A stretch of DNA of 64,000 nucleotides from Bacteroidales bacterium (lineage in GTDB: Bacteria > Bacteroidota > Bacteroidia > Bacteroidales > UBA932), in NCBI GenBank assembly GCA_017935505.1, contig JAGBHM010000014.1:248001-312000 (forward strand), read 5' to 3'. The position numbers were made by a program, and so were the translations under genes. Of the stretch, positions 32,677 through 41,797 are shown in pieces. The first letter of the stretch is position 1; the number at the start of each line of letters is the position of its first letter. The notes beneath the pieces are model-generated. The model made no database searches, had not been told where the DNA came from, and was given only the letters and a program-made list of their open reading frames with translations.

Positions 32677-33948
32677 TTATTTGACCACCAGTGTCTTTGC
32701 TGGGCTGATTCTGCTTATCATGTGGCATGGTATCATCAGAATGAGCATCATCAGCAGGAATGCCGCAACATTTAGGGCAATTATGGTTGTGACTGAGATA
32801 TCTATCGGAACATAGGAGACAAAATAGTTGGAAGGGTCGAGTGTCACCACTTTATAGCTCTTTTCAAGCCAGCAGAAGAGAATTGCAATTATATCGCCAA
32901 TGAGCATTCCCTTTGCCACTATGAATGAAGAGCGGTAGAGGAAGACTTTTGATATATCGCCATCTTTCATGCCGAGGGCCTTGAAGAGTCCTATTTGTGA
33001 AATCCTCTCAAATAGCATGATGAGAAGCCCGGAGACCATATTGAAACCGGCAACTGCCATCATCAGGGCCAGGATTATCAGCACATTCATATCGAGCAGG
33101 TGGAGCCAGTCAAAGAGAATGTAGAACCTCTCTTCGAGCGTATTGGCAGCAACTGAATCATCTTCATCTGCAGTATTTTCATATAATATTTTCTCTATAC
33201 CCTCTGCACACTCATCGGCCGAGGCCCTGCTCTTTTTATCAAGAACTATCTCATATCCCGACACTTCCCCATTTTTCCAGCCGTTTACGCGCGAGATATG
33301 TCTGACATCTGCAATTACAAGGGCTTTGTCGAGTTCATCAAGCTGGGCATTGAAAATGCCTTTTATTGTAAAGCGGCGTAACTGCACATGCTCATCCACA
33401 AAATAGGCAAGAGCCTTCTCCCCAACCTTATATCCGAGCATGTCGGCAAGTCTGCGTGAAATCATGATATCATTGGAAGGGGGCATCACTTTTGAAGCCG
33501 AATCCTTTTTTATGGAGTAGTCGGGCAGGGAACCCTCCTGAAGATATTTTGCAAAGAACTCCATATCATAGTTGCCGTCAACCCCCTTGAACATGACACC
33601 CTGTATTGCATCATCGCTTTTGAGGATGGCTGTCCGGTAAGCAACCGCAGCTGCTCTCTTTATATATGGAAGAGAGTCTAATTTTCCTATGAAGGAGAGT
33701 GGCTTTATCGGGTAGAGATGGTTTGTTATATCAACACCTGGGGCCGAAAGAGTGATGTCTCCACTGAATCCCGAAGTCTTCTCCCTTATCTCATTTCTGA
33801 ACCCGTTTGATATGGCAATGGAGAGAATCATTACAGCAATGCTTATCCCTACAGATAGTGTTGCTATGGTATTGCTGATTCTGCTCAGTTTGCCGTTTGA
33901 GGATACTCTTTTGCCAATTCTGCTTGCAATCAGTAGCTTCAAATCCAT
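32677..33948 (-). CDS. FtsX/LolC-E-like ABC transporter permease
   Basis: The 423-aa protein has one N-terminal TM (TIATLSVGISIAVMILSIAISNG), a large periplasmic MacB-like domain (about 50-260), and three C-terminal TMs (MNVLIILALMMAVAGFNMVSG, FIVAKGMLIGDIIAILFCW, VTTIIALNVAAFLLMMLILMIP). The intracellular stretch ISQIGLFKALGMKDGDISKVFLYRS is characteristic of LolC/E. It probably extracts lipoproteins from the inner membrane for outer-membrane delivery. The ATPase partner is not in this window. Confidence 0.85.
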   Translation of the reverse strand: MDLKLLIASRIGKRVSSNGKLSRISNTIATLSVGISIAVMILSIAISNGFRNEIREKTSGFSGDITLSAPGVDITNHLYPIKPLSFIGKLDSLPYIKRAAAVAYRTAILKSDDAIQGVMFKGVDGNYDMEFFAKYLQEGSLPDYSIKKDSASKVMPPSNDIMISRRLADMLGYKVGEKALAYFVDEHVQLRRFTIKGIFNAQLDELDKALVIADVRHISRVNGWKNGEVSGYEIVLDKKSRASADECAEGIEKILYENTADEDDSVAANTLEERFYILFDWLHLLDMNVLIILALMMAVAGFNMVSGLLIMLFERISQIGLFKALGMKDGDISKVFLYRSSFIVAKGMLIGDIIAILFCWLEKSYKVVTLDPSNYFVSYVPIDISVTTIIALNVAAFLLMMLILMIPCHMISRISPAKTLVVK

Positions 33949-33989
33949 TAAAAATGTGATATTTTTCTTGTTCGGTAATATTTTTTATT

Positions 33990-33997
33990 TAAATTTG
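33990..33997 (+). promoter_or_regulatory. Bacteroidetes -7 box (TAAATTTG) of the tRNA
   Basis: A consensus -7 box lies 10 bases before the mature 5' end of tRNA-Gly. Confidence 0.55.
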
Positions 33998-34007
33998 TAA
34001 TGCTTTT

Positions 34008-34080
34008 GCGGAAATAGCTCAGCTGGTAGAGCATCAGCTTCCCAAGCTGAGGGCCGCGGGTTCGAACCCCGTTTTCCGCT
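34008..34080 (+). tRNA. tRNA-Gly (anticodon CCC)
   Basis: This 73-nt gene folds into a cloverleaf. The acceptor stem is GCGGAAA/TTTCCGC, the D arm contains AGCTGGTAGAGC, and the anticodon stem TCAGC/GCTGA closes the loop TTCCCAA, whose middle is CCC (reads GGG). The T arm contains GGTTCGAACC. The 3' CCA is not encoded and must be added. Confidence 0.97.
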
Positions 34081-34110
34081 CGCTCTTAACCACAACGAAA
34101 ACTAAACTTC

Positions 34111-34148
34111 AAAAAAATAGCGGCAAAGATTTTTGCCGCTATTTTTTT
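34111..34148. terminator. Bidirectional hairpin terminator between tRNA-Gly and the phosphorylase gene
   Basis: A long perfect stem (A-tract, ATAGCGGCAAA / TTTGCCGCTAT, T-tract) with a 4-base loop is A-rich on the 5' side and T-rich on the 3' side, so it works in both directions. It covers the stop of the minus-strand gene. Confidence 0.88.
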
Positions 34149-35019
34149 ATACGGCAAGTTTGTCGAGCGCAAGTTTGACCAGATTCTCTACATACGGTTT
34201 GTAGTCTGGTGAAGCTCCTTTGTGGTATCTGTTGGCTATTATGCAGCAGACTGTTCCAGCCTTGTGGCCCAGCTGTTTTGCAAGCCCGGCAAGGGCTGAT
34301 CCCTCCATTTCGAAGTTTGTTATGCGGTACTCTCCAAATCTGAATGTCTCAAATTTTTCAACCATATCAGGCATGGCGAGAGGAATTCTGAGAACTCTGC
34401 CTTGAGGGCCATAAAATCCTGATGCAGAGATTGTGACGCCCTTTACTGTTATATCTGAAAAGAGCTCTGCAAGCTCCCTGTCGGCCTCTATGAAATATGG
34501 TGCAGGAAGGTGTTTGTCCCATCCTACATGCTCCATGAATGCGCTCTCCATTTCTGGAATTGTAACATTATTGCGGTTGGCATACCAGTTGAGCAGGCCG
34601 TCGCATCCAACTGATATGTTTGAAAATACATATGAGGCTACAGGAATGTCGGGCTGTATTGAGCCTGAGGTGCCTATTCTGAGTAGTCTGAGGCTCTTTT
34701 TCTCCTTTTTGATCTCCCTTGTTGAAAAATCAATATTCACAAGTGCATCGAGCTCATTTACAACAATATCTATATTGTCTGTGCCTATGCCAGTGGAGAT
34801 GACAGTCATCCTTTTACCTTTGTAGGAGCCTGTAACCGTTACAAACTCACGTGACTCCCTGCGGAACTCCTGTGTGTCGAAAAATGAGGCAACCATTGCT
34901 ACTCTGCCGGGATCTCCGACAAGAATTACTGTATCGGCCAGCTCATGGGGCTTGATATGTAGATGAAAAACAGACCCGTCGCTGTTTATAATAAGTTCTG
35001 ATTCTCCTATTCTGTTCAT
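34147..35019 (-). CDS. Nucleoside phosphorylase (uridine phosphorylase-like)
   Basis: The start is at ATG 35019 (290 aa, MNRIGESELIINSDGSVFHLHIKPHELADTVILVGDPGRV). It is a PNP/UDP-family member with the phosphate-binding GDPGRVAMVASFFD, VISTGIGTDNIDIVVNELDAL, RIGTSGSIQPDIPV and a ribose-binding NFEMEGSALAGLAKQLGHKAGTVC. It cleaves uridine (or a related nucleoside) to base and ribose-1-phosphate in salvage. Substrate choice is inferred from overall likeness. An upstream -7 box is at 35078-35085. Confidence 0.85.
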   Translation of the reverse strand: MNRIGESELIINSDGSVFHLHIKPHELADTVILVGDPGRVAMVASFFDTQEFRRESREFVTVTGSYKGKRMTVISTGIGTDNIDIVVNELDALVNIDFSTREIKKEKKSLRLLRIGTSGSIQPDIPVASYVFSNISVGCDGLLNWYANRNNVTIPEMESAFMEHVGWDKHLPAPYFIEADRELAELFSDITVKGVTISASGFYGPQGRVLRIPLAMPDMVEKFETFRFGEYRITNFEMEGSALAGLAKQLGHKAGTVCCIIANRYHKGASPDYKPYVENLVKLALDKLAV

Positions 35020-35077
35020 AATGATATGTTTAAATAAATGATTCTGATTTGTGTCAATCAAAACCTCGTGCAACATT

Positions 35078-35085
35078 CAAAGATA
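35078..35085 (-). promoter_or_regulatory. Bacteroidetes -7 box (TATCTTTG) of the phosphorylase gene
   Basis: TATCTTTG on the minus strand suggests a start near 35075 and rules out the longer N-terminal reading. Confidence 0.5.
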
Positions 35086-35098
35086 CAAATTAATTTTG

Positions 35099-35106
35099 TA
35101 GTTTTG
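35099..35106 (+). promoter_or_regulatory. Bacteroidetes -7 box (TAGTTTTG) of the DUF4293 gene
   Basis: This box lies 20 bases before ATG 35127, beside the divergent box at 35078-35085. Confidence 0.5.
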
Positions 35107-35126
35107 CATCCGCTAAAATTATAATT

Positions 35127-35549
35127 ATGATTCAAAGAGTACAGACTTTATTTTTATTGATAACATTTGGTTTGATTGTATCACTTTTTTACAACAAACT
35201 CTGTTATGCTCCACAGACTGAGCCAATATTTTTTACAGATTTTACCCCATTCCTGATTCTTACCATAATATCTGCAGTGATATGCTTCTTTACAATATTC
35301 ATATTCAAGCATAGAATATTGCAGATAAGAATGTGCATCTTCAACATACTTGTACTTCTAGGATATCAGGCATGGATTGCATATGCCTTCTTTACAAGAG
35401 AGCCGGGAGTGGCATTCTCAATATCAGCGGTATTCCCTGTAGTTTGTGCAATACTTACATTTACAGCTCTGCGCTATATTGCAAGGGATGAGGCTATGGT
35501 ACGCTCTGCAAACACTCTCCGTTCTGTAAGAAGAAACAGAAAGAAATAA
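35127..35549 (+). CDS. DUF4293 four-helix membrane protein
   Basis: The 140-aa protein begins MIQRVQTLFLLITFGL and has four predicted TM segments: LFLLITFGLIVSLFYN, FLILTIISAVICFFTIFIF, ILQIRMCIFNILVLLGYQAWIAY, and ISAVFPVVCAILTFTALRYIA. A basic tail follows (SVRRNRKK). It matches the DUF4293 family, which is restricted to Bacteroidetes. The role is unknown. Confidence 0.85.
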   Translation: MIQRVQTLFLLITFGLIVSLFYNKLCYAPQTEPIFFTDFTPFLILTIISAVICFFTIFIFKHRILQIRMCIFNILVLLGYQAWIAYAFFTREPGVAFSISAVFPVVCAILTFTALRYIARDEAMVRSANTLRSVRRNRKK

Positions 35550-35555
35550 GAGGAC

Positions 35556-36638
35556 TTACATAGATACAGCCTCTTTATACTCATTGAACCTCTCAAGTAT
35601 GGCATCAACATACTTGAGGGTCTCCTTTCCTTTGAAGCAGCCAAGCTTTACAGCCTCGCTCATATAGTATTTCTCCTCCCGCATAAGAGGAATCGTCTCC
35701 TTTATCTCCTCCCACAGCAGATGATTCTTGCCCTCCTGTTTTGCAAGGCTCATGCAGTCTGCCATTCTTCCCTCTCCACAATTATATGCAGCGATAGTAA
35801 GCAATATTGCATTAAGAGAATCTGCCCCCATCTTTTTATACATGTTCTGGAGCCTTTTCAGATGAAGCGTGCCGGCTTTAATATTCTCCTGTGGATTGTA
35901 GATATTTTCCACTCCATAGCTTTTTGCAACAGATTCTTTTATCTGCATCAGGCCTATGGCTCCACGGCTGGAACTCACTCCTGCCTTGAATTTTGACTCC
36001 TGATATATAAGTGAGGCCAGCAGCCTCCAGTCCCAGCCCACAGTATTGCTGTGCTCCTTGATGGTATTGTCATATGGAGAGAGGGTCTTTCTTGCAATCA
36101 GAGAACCGGATCTGTCCTTTATCTTATAATTTTTAAAATATCTCGACGCTATATCATTGTATTGGGGAGTCTGCTTGAAGTAGGTGAACCAGCTGTTGAA
36201 TACCTGCACAATCATGTAGTGGCTTTTGTTGACAACACAAACCTCCTCAGACTGGTTTATAGGGATACTCGAGACAACCTCTTCCTGGAATATTTCTGGC
36301 ACGGAGTCGCGCGCGGCATTGATTACCAGGATGTCAGTCTTCTCGGCTGAGAGGTCAACCCATGGTGCAAACTCTCCCTTTTCGGGTGATATTATGGTCT
36401 TGCACATCTGGGCCTGGTCGAAATGGCTGAATAGCTCATACAAATAGCCTAGTGAGTAGCCCTTGGTTGCCAATGAATTATCTATGAGTACAGTGCAGGA
36501 TATCGTATCACCTGCAAGAAAGCGTGGAGAGGGTGTGTCTATCTTCTCCTGTTCCCATTTTGGCAGCAGAAATACAAAAAATGATGCTATAAAAGCTAAT
36601 GTGTACTGGAAATATTTGTTTCTCCAGAATTTACGCAT
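35556..36638 (-). CDS. Membrane-anchored lytic transglycosylase, MltF-like
   Basis: The 360-aa protein has an N-terminal hydrophobic anchor (YFQYTLAFIASFFVFLLPKW). A solute-binding-like domain spans about residues 45-175. An SLT transglycosylase domain is at about 190-345: WRLLASLIYQESKFKAGVSSSRGAIGLMQI holds the catalytic Glu, and TIAAYNCGEGRMADCM the conserved tail motif. This order is that of MltF. It cleaves glycan strands to 1,6-anhydroMurNAc products, which fits with the MurNAc recycling genes found 3 kb away. Confidence 0.88.
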   Translation of the reverse strand: MRKFWRNKYFQYTLAFIASFFVFLLPKWEQEKIDTPSPRFLAGDTISCTVLIDNSLATKGYSLGYLYELFSHFDQAQMCKTIISPEKGEFAPWVDLSAEKTDILVINAARDSVPEIFQEEVVSSIPINQSEEVCVVNKSHYMIVQVFNSWFTYFKQTPQYNDIASRYFKNYKIKDRSGSLIARKTLSPYDNTIKEHSNTVGWDWRLLASLIYQESKFKAGVSSSRGAIGLMQIKESVAKSYGVENIYNPQENIKAGTLHLKRLQNMYKKMGADSLNAILLTIAAYNCGEGRMADCMSLAKQEGKNHLLWEEIKETIPLMREEKYYMSEAVKLGCFKGKETLKYVDAILERFNEYKEAVSM

Positions 36639-36653
36639 AGGCTTGAGACTCTG

Positions 36654-38870
36654 TTATTTTACATAGAACGGCCAATGTACGCCGAACTTAAGTGCTGTCT
36701 GCGGTTTAAGATATCTGCAAGCAGAGAAGTAGTCGCTTTCAGGCCAGTTTTGGGCTGCATTCACATATTTTACAAATATGCTGGCTCTCTTCCACTGGAG
36801 ATTTACAAAAACATCCAGATATGGATTTTCGCCATACTCTTCACTCTGCTGGTTATAGAACAGTCCTAAAGCCGGTGAATATGCCGGAACATTGTACTTG
36901 GTGTTGAATGTTGCTTCAACTCCCAATTGGGCTGTAAGGACATTTTTTACTAAAGGTGCCTCTAAATAGTATCTCAAATTGAGAGCCAATTTAGGGAGAG
37001 GTACAATCTCATTTTTGGATGAGAGCTGGAACAGGATTTTGTGGTCGAGATGGAATTTCCACAATCTGAAATCCTTTCTCAGATATGCAGTCATTACACT
37101 CATGGCTTCGCCATTTTGTGCGGCATTTCCAAGTGAATCGAGGAATATGTTGTTCTTCAGCAGTGAATATCCAAAGAAGAGTTCCATCTTGTAATCTGGG
37201 ATATCCAGTTTGCCTTCAATCCTGGTTTCAGTAGTTTTGTCGAAATCGTTGTTCCAGATATAGTGGTTCGAATAATAGTTGTTGTAGAAGTAGTTGGGAC
37301 GCTCCTGCGAAACATCAATTTTGGCAGAGAGGTGGATTCCCTTAGGTAGTGGATATGCAGAAAACCTCATTTGTCCGCCAATTCTGAAGTCATTCTGGTT
37401 GTATCCCGACAGATGGTACTTTCCAAACCCTTCCCACGCAAAATATTTTTTCAATGTTCCGGAAGCTCCGAAGTAGAGATAAATATTGTGGTCGGAGTGG
37501 TTCTTGTTTCCGGAGAGGAAGTAATCCGGATTGAAATTGTAGAAATTGAGCAGCTGCAATCCGATGCCTGCATCAATTTTTGAAACAATCGCCTCTTTGG
37601 CCCAAGGCTGCAGCCTCAAAAAGAACCTGTTCTCAAAATTCATGGCCCTTGCGGAGTCTGCCGAAATTGTAGGGTTTATGTAGAAGGCATTGTTGTAAAG
37701 GGCGCGTCCGATTGAATCAGAACGGGATATGTTGTCGTTATACAACTTGGTATATACAGAATATTCTCCTGTGTGGCCGATATATGCCATGGTTCCCTCG
37801 CCATAGCCGAGCGAGTCCCTCTTCTTGAAATTGAAAGGTATGCCGTAGGAGTGGGTTATGAATATAGTATTCCTCTTCACTTTTGTATCGGCATCATCAA
37901 GGGTTATCGGAATGGTCTTGGCATCAATTACAGTATCCATTACCATACTCAGATCTGCCACACCGCCATTTTCGGCCCTTTTTACTCTGCTGAAGATATA
38001 ACCTCCTTGGGCTACATAGCGTTTGCCTATGTAGTTTCCTGTGATGGCAAAGGTCCTGTTGTCGGTCTTCTCATTTTCAAGAATTCCACTGGCACCATTT
38101 CTCTTGTAGAGTATGCTGAAGTTGAAGCTTGGTGTGAAATTCTGTGTATGGAGAAATTTGATATTGGTCTCCTCCATCTGCTTGTTTGCCAGAAGTGTAC
38201 CCCAGTATGCCAACTCAGTGTAAGGAGATTTTACATTGTAGAATGGCATGCTCTCCATTGTGTAGGTGTATGGCATGTAAGGAGTGAAGAAAGGGAAGAT
38301 GGCAGAGTGTTCACGCTTGAAGTAGTTGAGGTATTGCATGGCTGAGCCCGATACTCCAAGGTATACTGCATCAACATCATTTTTCTTGTATGGCAGTTCG
38401 TTGAAATTGTCGTTGTAGGTTGTGTCAGGTGACAATTGCTGCTGCTTGTTGAAATAACCGTCGGTTTTCCAGAGGAACATTCGCTGGTTCTTTATGGAGT
38501 CATTGAAGATATATGTCTCCAGAAGGCGTGGAGTTGCCCTGATTATGCTGTCTTTATAAGCCCAGATGCTGTCCCTGATTTTTCTTCTGATCTCTTTTGG
38601 TGTGAGCACTACCTGTGGAAAGGCATTTGTGGTATCTTCTGCCATTGAGAGGGAGTCTGTGGCGGCAAGAGTTGTATCGGCAACTATAGTTGTATCTGCA
38701 GCAACTGATGTATCAGCAACTGTAATTGTATCTTGCAACCTGAAGGGCAGCAGACGAAGATTACCCGCGCCTTTGGCAGGCGAGTTGACAAGGCAGAGAG
38801 CCGAAATAATGATGAAAACGATGGCTGTCTGCAATATATAGTATCCGGTATATCTTTTTTTCTCAACCAT
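36654..38870 (-). CDS. Bacteroidales putative outer-membrane porin
   Basis: The start at ATG 38870 (738 aa) is favoured because a -7 box sits just upstream. The N-terminal signal is KKRYTGYYILQTAIVFIIISALCLVNSPAKG. A Thr/Asp-rich linker follows (VADTSVAADTTIVADTT). The remainder is a long beta-rich region with repeated aromatic-ended strands, such as VAQGGYIFSRVKRAENG, and a barrel-like end LKFGVHWPFYVK. This architecture matches the 'putative porin' family of Bacteroidales. No substrate evidence. Confidence 0.8.
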   Translation of the reverse strand: MVEKKRYTGYYILQTAIVFIIISALCLVNSPAKGAGNLRLLPFRLQDTITVADTSVAADTTIVADTTLAATDSLSMAEDTTNAFPQVVLTPKEIRRKIRDSIWAYKDSIIRATPRLLETYIFNDSIKNQRMFLWKTDGYFNKQQQLSPDTTYNDNFNELPYKKNDVDAVYLGVSGSAMQYLNYFKREHSAIFPFFTPYMPYTYTMESMPFYNVKSPYTELAYWGTLLANKQMEETNIKFLHTQNFTPSFNFSILYKRNGASGILENEKTDNRTFAITGNYIGKRYVAQGGYIFSRVKRAENGGVADLSMVMDTVIDAKTIPITLDDADTKVKRNTIFITHSYGIPFNFKKRDSLGYGEGTMAYIGHTGEYSVYTKLYNDNISRSDSIGRALYNNAFYINPTISADSARAMNFENRFFLRLQPWAKEAIVSKIDAGIGLQLLNFYNFNPDYFLSGNKNHSDHNIYLYFGASGTLKKYFAWEGFGKYHLSGYNQNDFRIGGQMRFSAYPLPKGIHLSAKIDVSQERPNYFYNNYYSNHYIWNNDFDKTTETRIEGKLDIPDYKMELFFGYSLLKNNIFLDSLGNAAQNGEAMSVMTAYLRKDFRLWKFHLDHKILFQLSSKNEIVPLPKLALNLRYYLEAPLVKNVLTAQLGVEATFNTKYNVPAYSPALGLFYNQQSEEYGENPYLDVFVNLQWKRASIFVKYVNAAQNWPESDYFSACRYLKPQTALKFGVHWPFYVK

Positions 38871-38879
38871 AATAAACCG

Positions 38880-38887
38880 CAAACTTA
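38880..38887 (-). promoter_or_regulatory. Bacteroidetes -7 box (TAAGTTTG) of the putative porin gene
   Basis: On the minus strand it ends 9 bases before ATG 38870, implying a leader of about 6 bases. Confidence 0.5.
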
Positions 38888-38940
38888 CAAAAATCATACT
38901 AAAGAAAAAAATGGGGCTATGAATTGTGACTGTTTTTCAT

Positions 38941-38948
38941 TAGTTTTG
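38941..38948 (+). promoter_or_regulatory. Bacteroidetes -7 box (TAGTTTTG) of the AmgK-RapZ operon
   Basis: A consensus box lies 56 bases before ATG 39005. Confidence 0.45.
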
Positions 38949-39004
38949 TAGGCTGAACAGAATTAATGTTTTTTATCGATTTATCACACATTTATATATA
39001 GAGC

Positions 39005-40426
39005 ATGAAGGAGATTGAGAAGCTTTTTGAGCAGTATACAAGGCAGAAACCGGTTGAGATATATGAACTTCCGTCGAGCGGAAGCAATAGAAGATATTTC
39101 AGAATAAAAGGTGACGGCATAACATTGATAGGTGCGGCCGGAACTTCAGTTGAAGAGAATGTTGCATTTATTGAGATAGGAAGGCATTTCATGCTGAAGG
39201 GACTTCCTGTACCAAAGGTGTTGTGTGTAAGTGAAAATAAGGAGTATTATCTTCAGGAGGATTTGGGAGATGTAACACTGTTTAACCATGTAGCCGCCGG
39301 TAGAGAGTCGGGCCATTACTCTGATTATGAGAAGAGTCTGCTTAAGAAAACTATTGCCGCTTTACCTAAGATACAGTTTGAGGGAGGCAGGGGACTGGAT
39401 TATTCGGTATGTTTTCCGCAGCCCGAATTTGATGCGAGAATGATATTCTTTGACCTCAACTATTTCAAATATTGTTTCCTCAAGGCAACCGGACTTGAAT
39501 TCAGTGAGATAAAGCTGCAGGACGATTTCCATAAGCTCTCGCTCGATCTGCTCAAGACTTCATCTGGTGATACATTCCTTTACAGAGATTTTCAGGCCCG
39601 CAATGTGATGCTTGTGGATGACGAGCCATATTTTATTGATTTCCAAGGGGGACGCAAAGGCCCGTTCTATTATGATCTGGCATCATTTGTATGGCAGGCA
39701 AAGGCAAATTATTCGCAGGAGCTGAAGGAGGAGCTGATCAGTACCTATCGCGAAGCTCTCAGAAAATATATTGACGTTCCTGCAGAAGAGTTCTATAAAA
39801 CACTGCGCATCTTTGTGTTGTTCAGAACAATGCAGGTTCTCGGAGCATATGGATTCAGGGGCTATTTTGAGAAGAAACCGCACTTCTTGCAGAGTGTGCC
39901 GTTTGCAATCGACAATTTGCGCAAACTCATAAAAGAGGCACCGTTTACTGAGTATCCATATCTTCAGGAGATTATGGAGAAACTTACAAATATGCGCCAG
40001 TTCTCTGATCTGCGCGAGGAGAAGAAACTGGTTGTGAGGATATTCAGTTTTGCATATAAAAAAGGTATTCCGCAGGATGAGAGTGGCAATGGAGGTGGTT
40101 ATGTATTTGATTGCCGGGCTATTGAAAACCCTGGTAAATATGATCATTACAAACATTTTACAGGTCTCGACAAAGAGGTTATAGAGTTCCTGGAAGAGGA
40201 TGGCGGTGTACTCAAATTCCTCGACAATGTCTATGAACTGGCCGATGCCCATGTGAAGAGGTACATTGAACGCAAATTTACAAATCTGATGTTCTGTTTC
40301 GGATGTACCGGCGGACAGCACCGTTCGGTATATTGCGCGCAGCATCTTGCAGAGCGTATTGCCAAGAAATTTAATGTAACTGTAAAACTTGTCCACCGGG
40401 AGCAGGGCATAGAGCAGGAGTTGTAA
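39005..40426 (+). CDS. Fusion of AmgK-like amino-sugar kinase and RapZ C-terminal domain
   Basis: This 473-aa protein has two parts. Residues 1 to about 330 resemble an aminoglycoside-phosphotransferase-fold kinase like AmgK (SSGSNRRYFRI, YLQEDLGDVTLF, and the catalytic region YRDFQARNVMLVDDEPYFIDFQGGRKGPFYYDLASF). Residues about 340-473 match the RapZ C-terminal domain (VVRIFSFAYKKGIP, FDCRAIENP, and the signature FGCTGGQHRSVYCAQHLAERIAKKF). AmgK phosphorylates MurNAc/GlcNAc at C1. RapZ's C-terminal domain binds glucosamine-6-phosphate in E. coli. The next gene encodes the MurU-like partner 19 bases later, so the pair acts in peptidoglycan recycling. Confidence 0.88.
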   Translation: MKEIEKLFEQYTRQKPVEIYELPSSGSNRRYFRIKGDGITLIGAAGTSVEENVAFIEIGRHFMLKGLPVPKVLCVSENKEYYLQEDLGDVTLFNHVAAGRESGHYSDYEKSLLKKTIAALPKIQFEGGRGLDYSVCFPQPEFDARMIFFDLNYFKYCFLKATGLEFSEIKLQDDFHKLSLDLLKTSSGDTFLYRDFQARNVMLVDDEPYFIDFQGGRKGPFYYDLASFVWQAKANYSQELKEELISTYREALRKYIDVPAEEFYKTLRIFVLFRTMQVLGAYGFRGYFEKKPHFLQSVPFAIDNLRKLIKEAPFTEYPYLQEIMEKLTNMRQFSDLREEKKLVVRIFSFAYKKGIPQDESGNGGGYVFDCRAIENPGKYDHYKHFTGLDKEVIEFLEEDGGVLKFLDNVYELADAHVKRYIERKFTNLMFCFGCTGGQHRSVYCAQHLAERIAKKFNVTVKLVHREQGIEQEL

Positions 40427-40445
40427 TATTTTCAGGTAATTGAAT

Positions 40446-41285
40446 ATGAAGGCATTGATTTTTGCAGCAGGCTTGGGAACCCGTCTGAAACCGATAACGG
40501 ACACTATGCCCAAGGCTCTGGTGCCGATATGTGGCAAACCTCTGCTTGCGCATGTAGCTGAAAAGTTGAAATCAGCCGGATTTGGAAGCATTGTCATAAA
40601 TGTACACCATTTTGCAGAGCAAATAAGGGAGTATGTTGCAGCAAACAGACAGTTCGGAATTGATGTCTCCTTTTCGGATGAGACAGATATGCTGAGGGAG
40701 ACAGGTGGCGGTATCCGTCATGCAGCACCGCTGCTGGATGATGGGGAGCCGTTTCTGGTGCATAATGTGGATATTCTGTCGAATCTTGATATAGAAAAAT
40801 TTGTGGGGGTGCATAAAAAATATGCAGCAGATGCTTTAGCCCGTTCTTTATCCGTTTTGGCGACTCTGCTTGTAAGTGACAGAAAAACACAGCGTTATCT
40901 TCTTTTTAATTCAGATAATAATCTGGCCGGTTGGATGAATATAAAAACTGGGGAGGTGCGCTCTCCATACAAGGCATTGAGGCGAGAGGCAGGAGAAGGG
41001 GCTGTATTCCAGCTCGGAGAAGGGGGCTTTGATTATGAGGCTTTCTTGAAAAAATACAATCTCAAAAAATATGCTTTCGACGGGGCCCATGTAATTTCAC
41101 CGGAAATTTTTGCCCTCATGAAGGAGTGGCCCGAGAAATTCTCAATAATTGACTTCTATCTGGAGATGTGCGGCCGATACGACATTAAATATTATCTGCA
41201 GCCTGGTCTGGAGATGATAGATGTCGGTAAATTTGATTCACTGCAGGCAGCCGAAGAGATGGCAGAGAAATTGAAAAAATGTTAA
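40446..41285 (+). CDS. MurU-like MurNAc-1-phosphate uridylyltransferase
   Basis: The start at ATG 40446 (279 aa) opens with MKALIFAAGLGTRLKPITD, the nucleotidyltransferase P-loop motif. Then come MPKALVPICGKPLLAHV, LRETGGGIRHA and HNVDILSNLD (metal Asp), and a sugar-binding half ending MIDVGKFDSLQAAEEM. It would form UDP-MurNAc from the sugar-1-phosphate made by the AmgK-like kinase, bypassing de novo synthesis and the fosfomycin target. Next gene luxS starts 13 bases later. Confidence 0.85.
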   Translation: MKALIFAAGLGTRLKPITDTMPKALVPICGKPLLAHVAEKLKSAGFGSIVINVHHFAEQIREYVAANRQFGIDVSFSDETDMLRETGGGIRHAAPLLDDGEPFLVHNVDILSNLDIEKFVGVHKKYAADALARSLSVLATLLVSDRKTQRYLLFNSDNNLAGWMNIKTGEVRSPYKALRREAGEGAVFQLGEGGFDYEAFLKKYNLKKYAFDGAHVISPEIFALMKEWPEKFSIIDFYLEMCGRYDIKYYLQPGLEMIDVGKFDSLQAAEEMAEKLKKC

Positions 41286-41298
41286 AACACTTGAAACT

Positions 41299-41793
41299 AT
41301 GCAGAAGGTAAATTCATTTATAGTAGATCACACCGTACTCCAGCCCGGAATTTATGTAACCGAGGTCAATGGAGTCTTTACATATGACATACGCTTTGTA
41401 GCCCCTAGGGATGCTGTAGGAAAAGGCCTCTTCATGACACCGCAGAGTGCCCATACATTCGAACATTTTATGGCCGACTATATGCGTACAAAAACATCTG
41501 AAGAGTTCTCAAAAACAGTGCTGTATGTGGGTCCTATGGGCTGTCTTACAGGATTTTATCTTCTTACATCTGTAAAATATGATGAACTGTTCATCAAACA
41601 GCTTGTAATTGAATGCATGGAGCATATCCTTTCGGCAGAAGATGGTGAGATTCCTGGCGCATCGGAACTTACTTGTGGAAACTACAAGTACTTTGATCTG
41701 CCCAAAACAAAGCAGTACATTAATGAGATTGTAATACCCAACTTTAATTCCGACAGATTCTCGACTCTCTATCCGATGATTAAACAGGCTTAA
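41299..41793 (+). CDS. luxS: S-ribosylhomocysteine lyase LuxS
   Basis: The 164-aa enzyme keeps the metal ligands H52 and H56 (AHTFEHFMADYMR) and C126 (ELTCGNYKYF). It keeps the catalytic Cys C82 in GPMGCLTGFYLL. It splits S-ribosylhomocysteine to homocysteine and DPD, the precursor of autoinducer-2, in SAM recycling. It sits 13 bases behind the MurU-like gene and 4 bases ahead of an unknown secreted protein. Confidence 0.93.
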   Translation: MQKVNSFIVDHTVLQPGIYVTEVNGVFTYDIRFVAPRDAVGKGLFMTPQSAHTFEHFMADYMRTKTSEEFSKTVLYVGPMGCLTGFYLLTSVKYDELFIKQLVIECMEHILSAEDGEIPGASELTCGNYKYFDLPKTKQYINEIVIPNFNSDRFSTLYPMIKQA

Positions 41794-41797
41794 TTGT

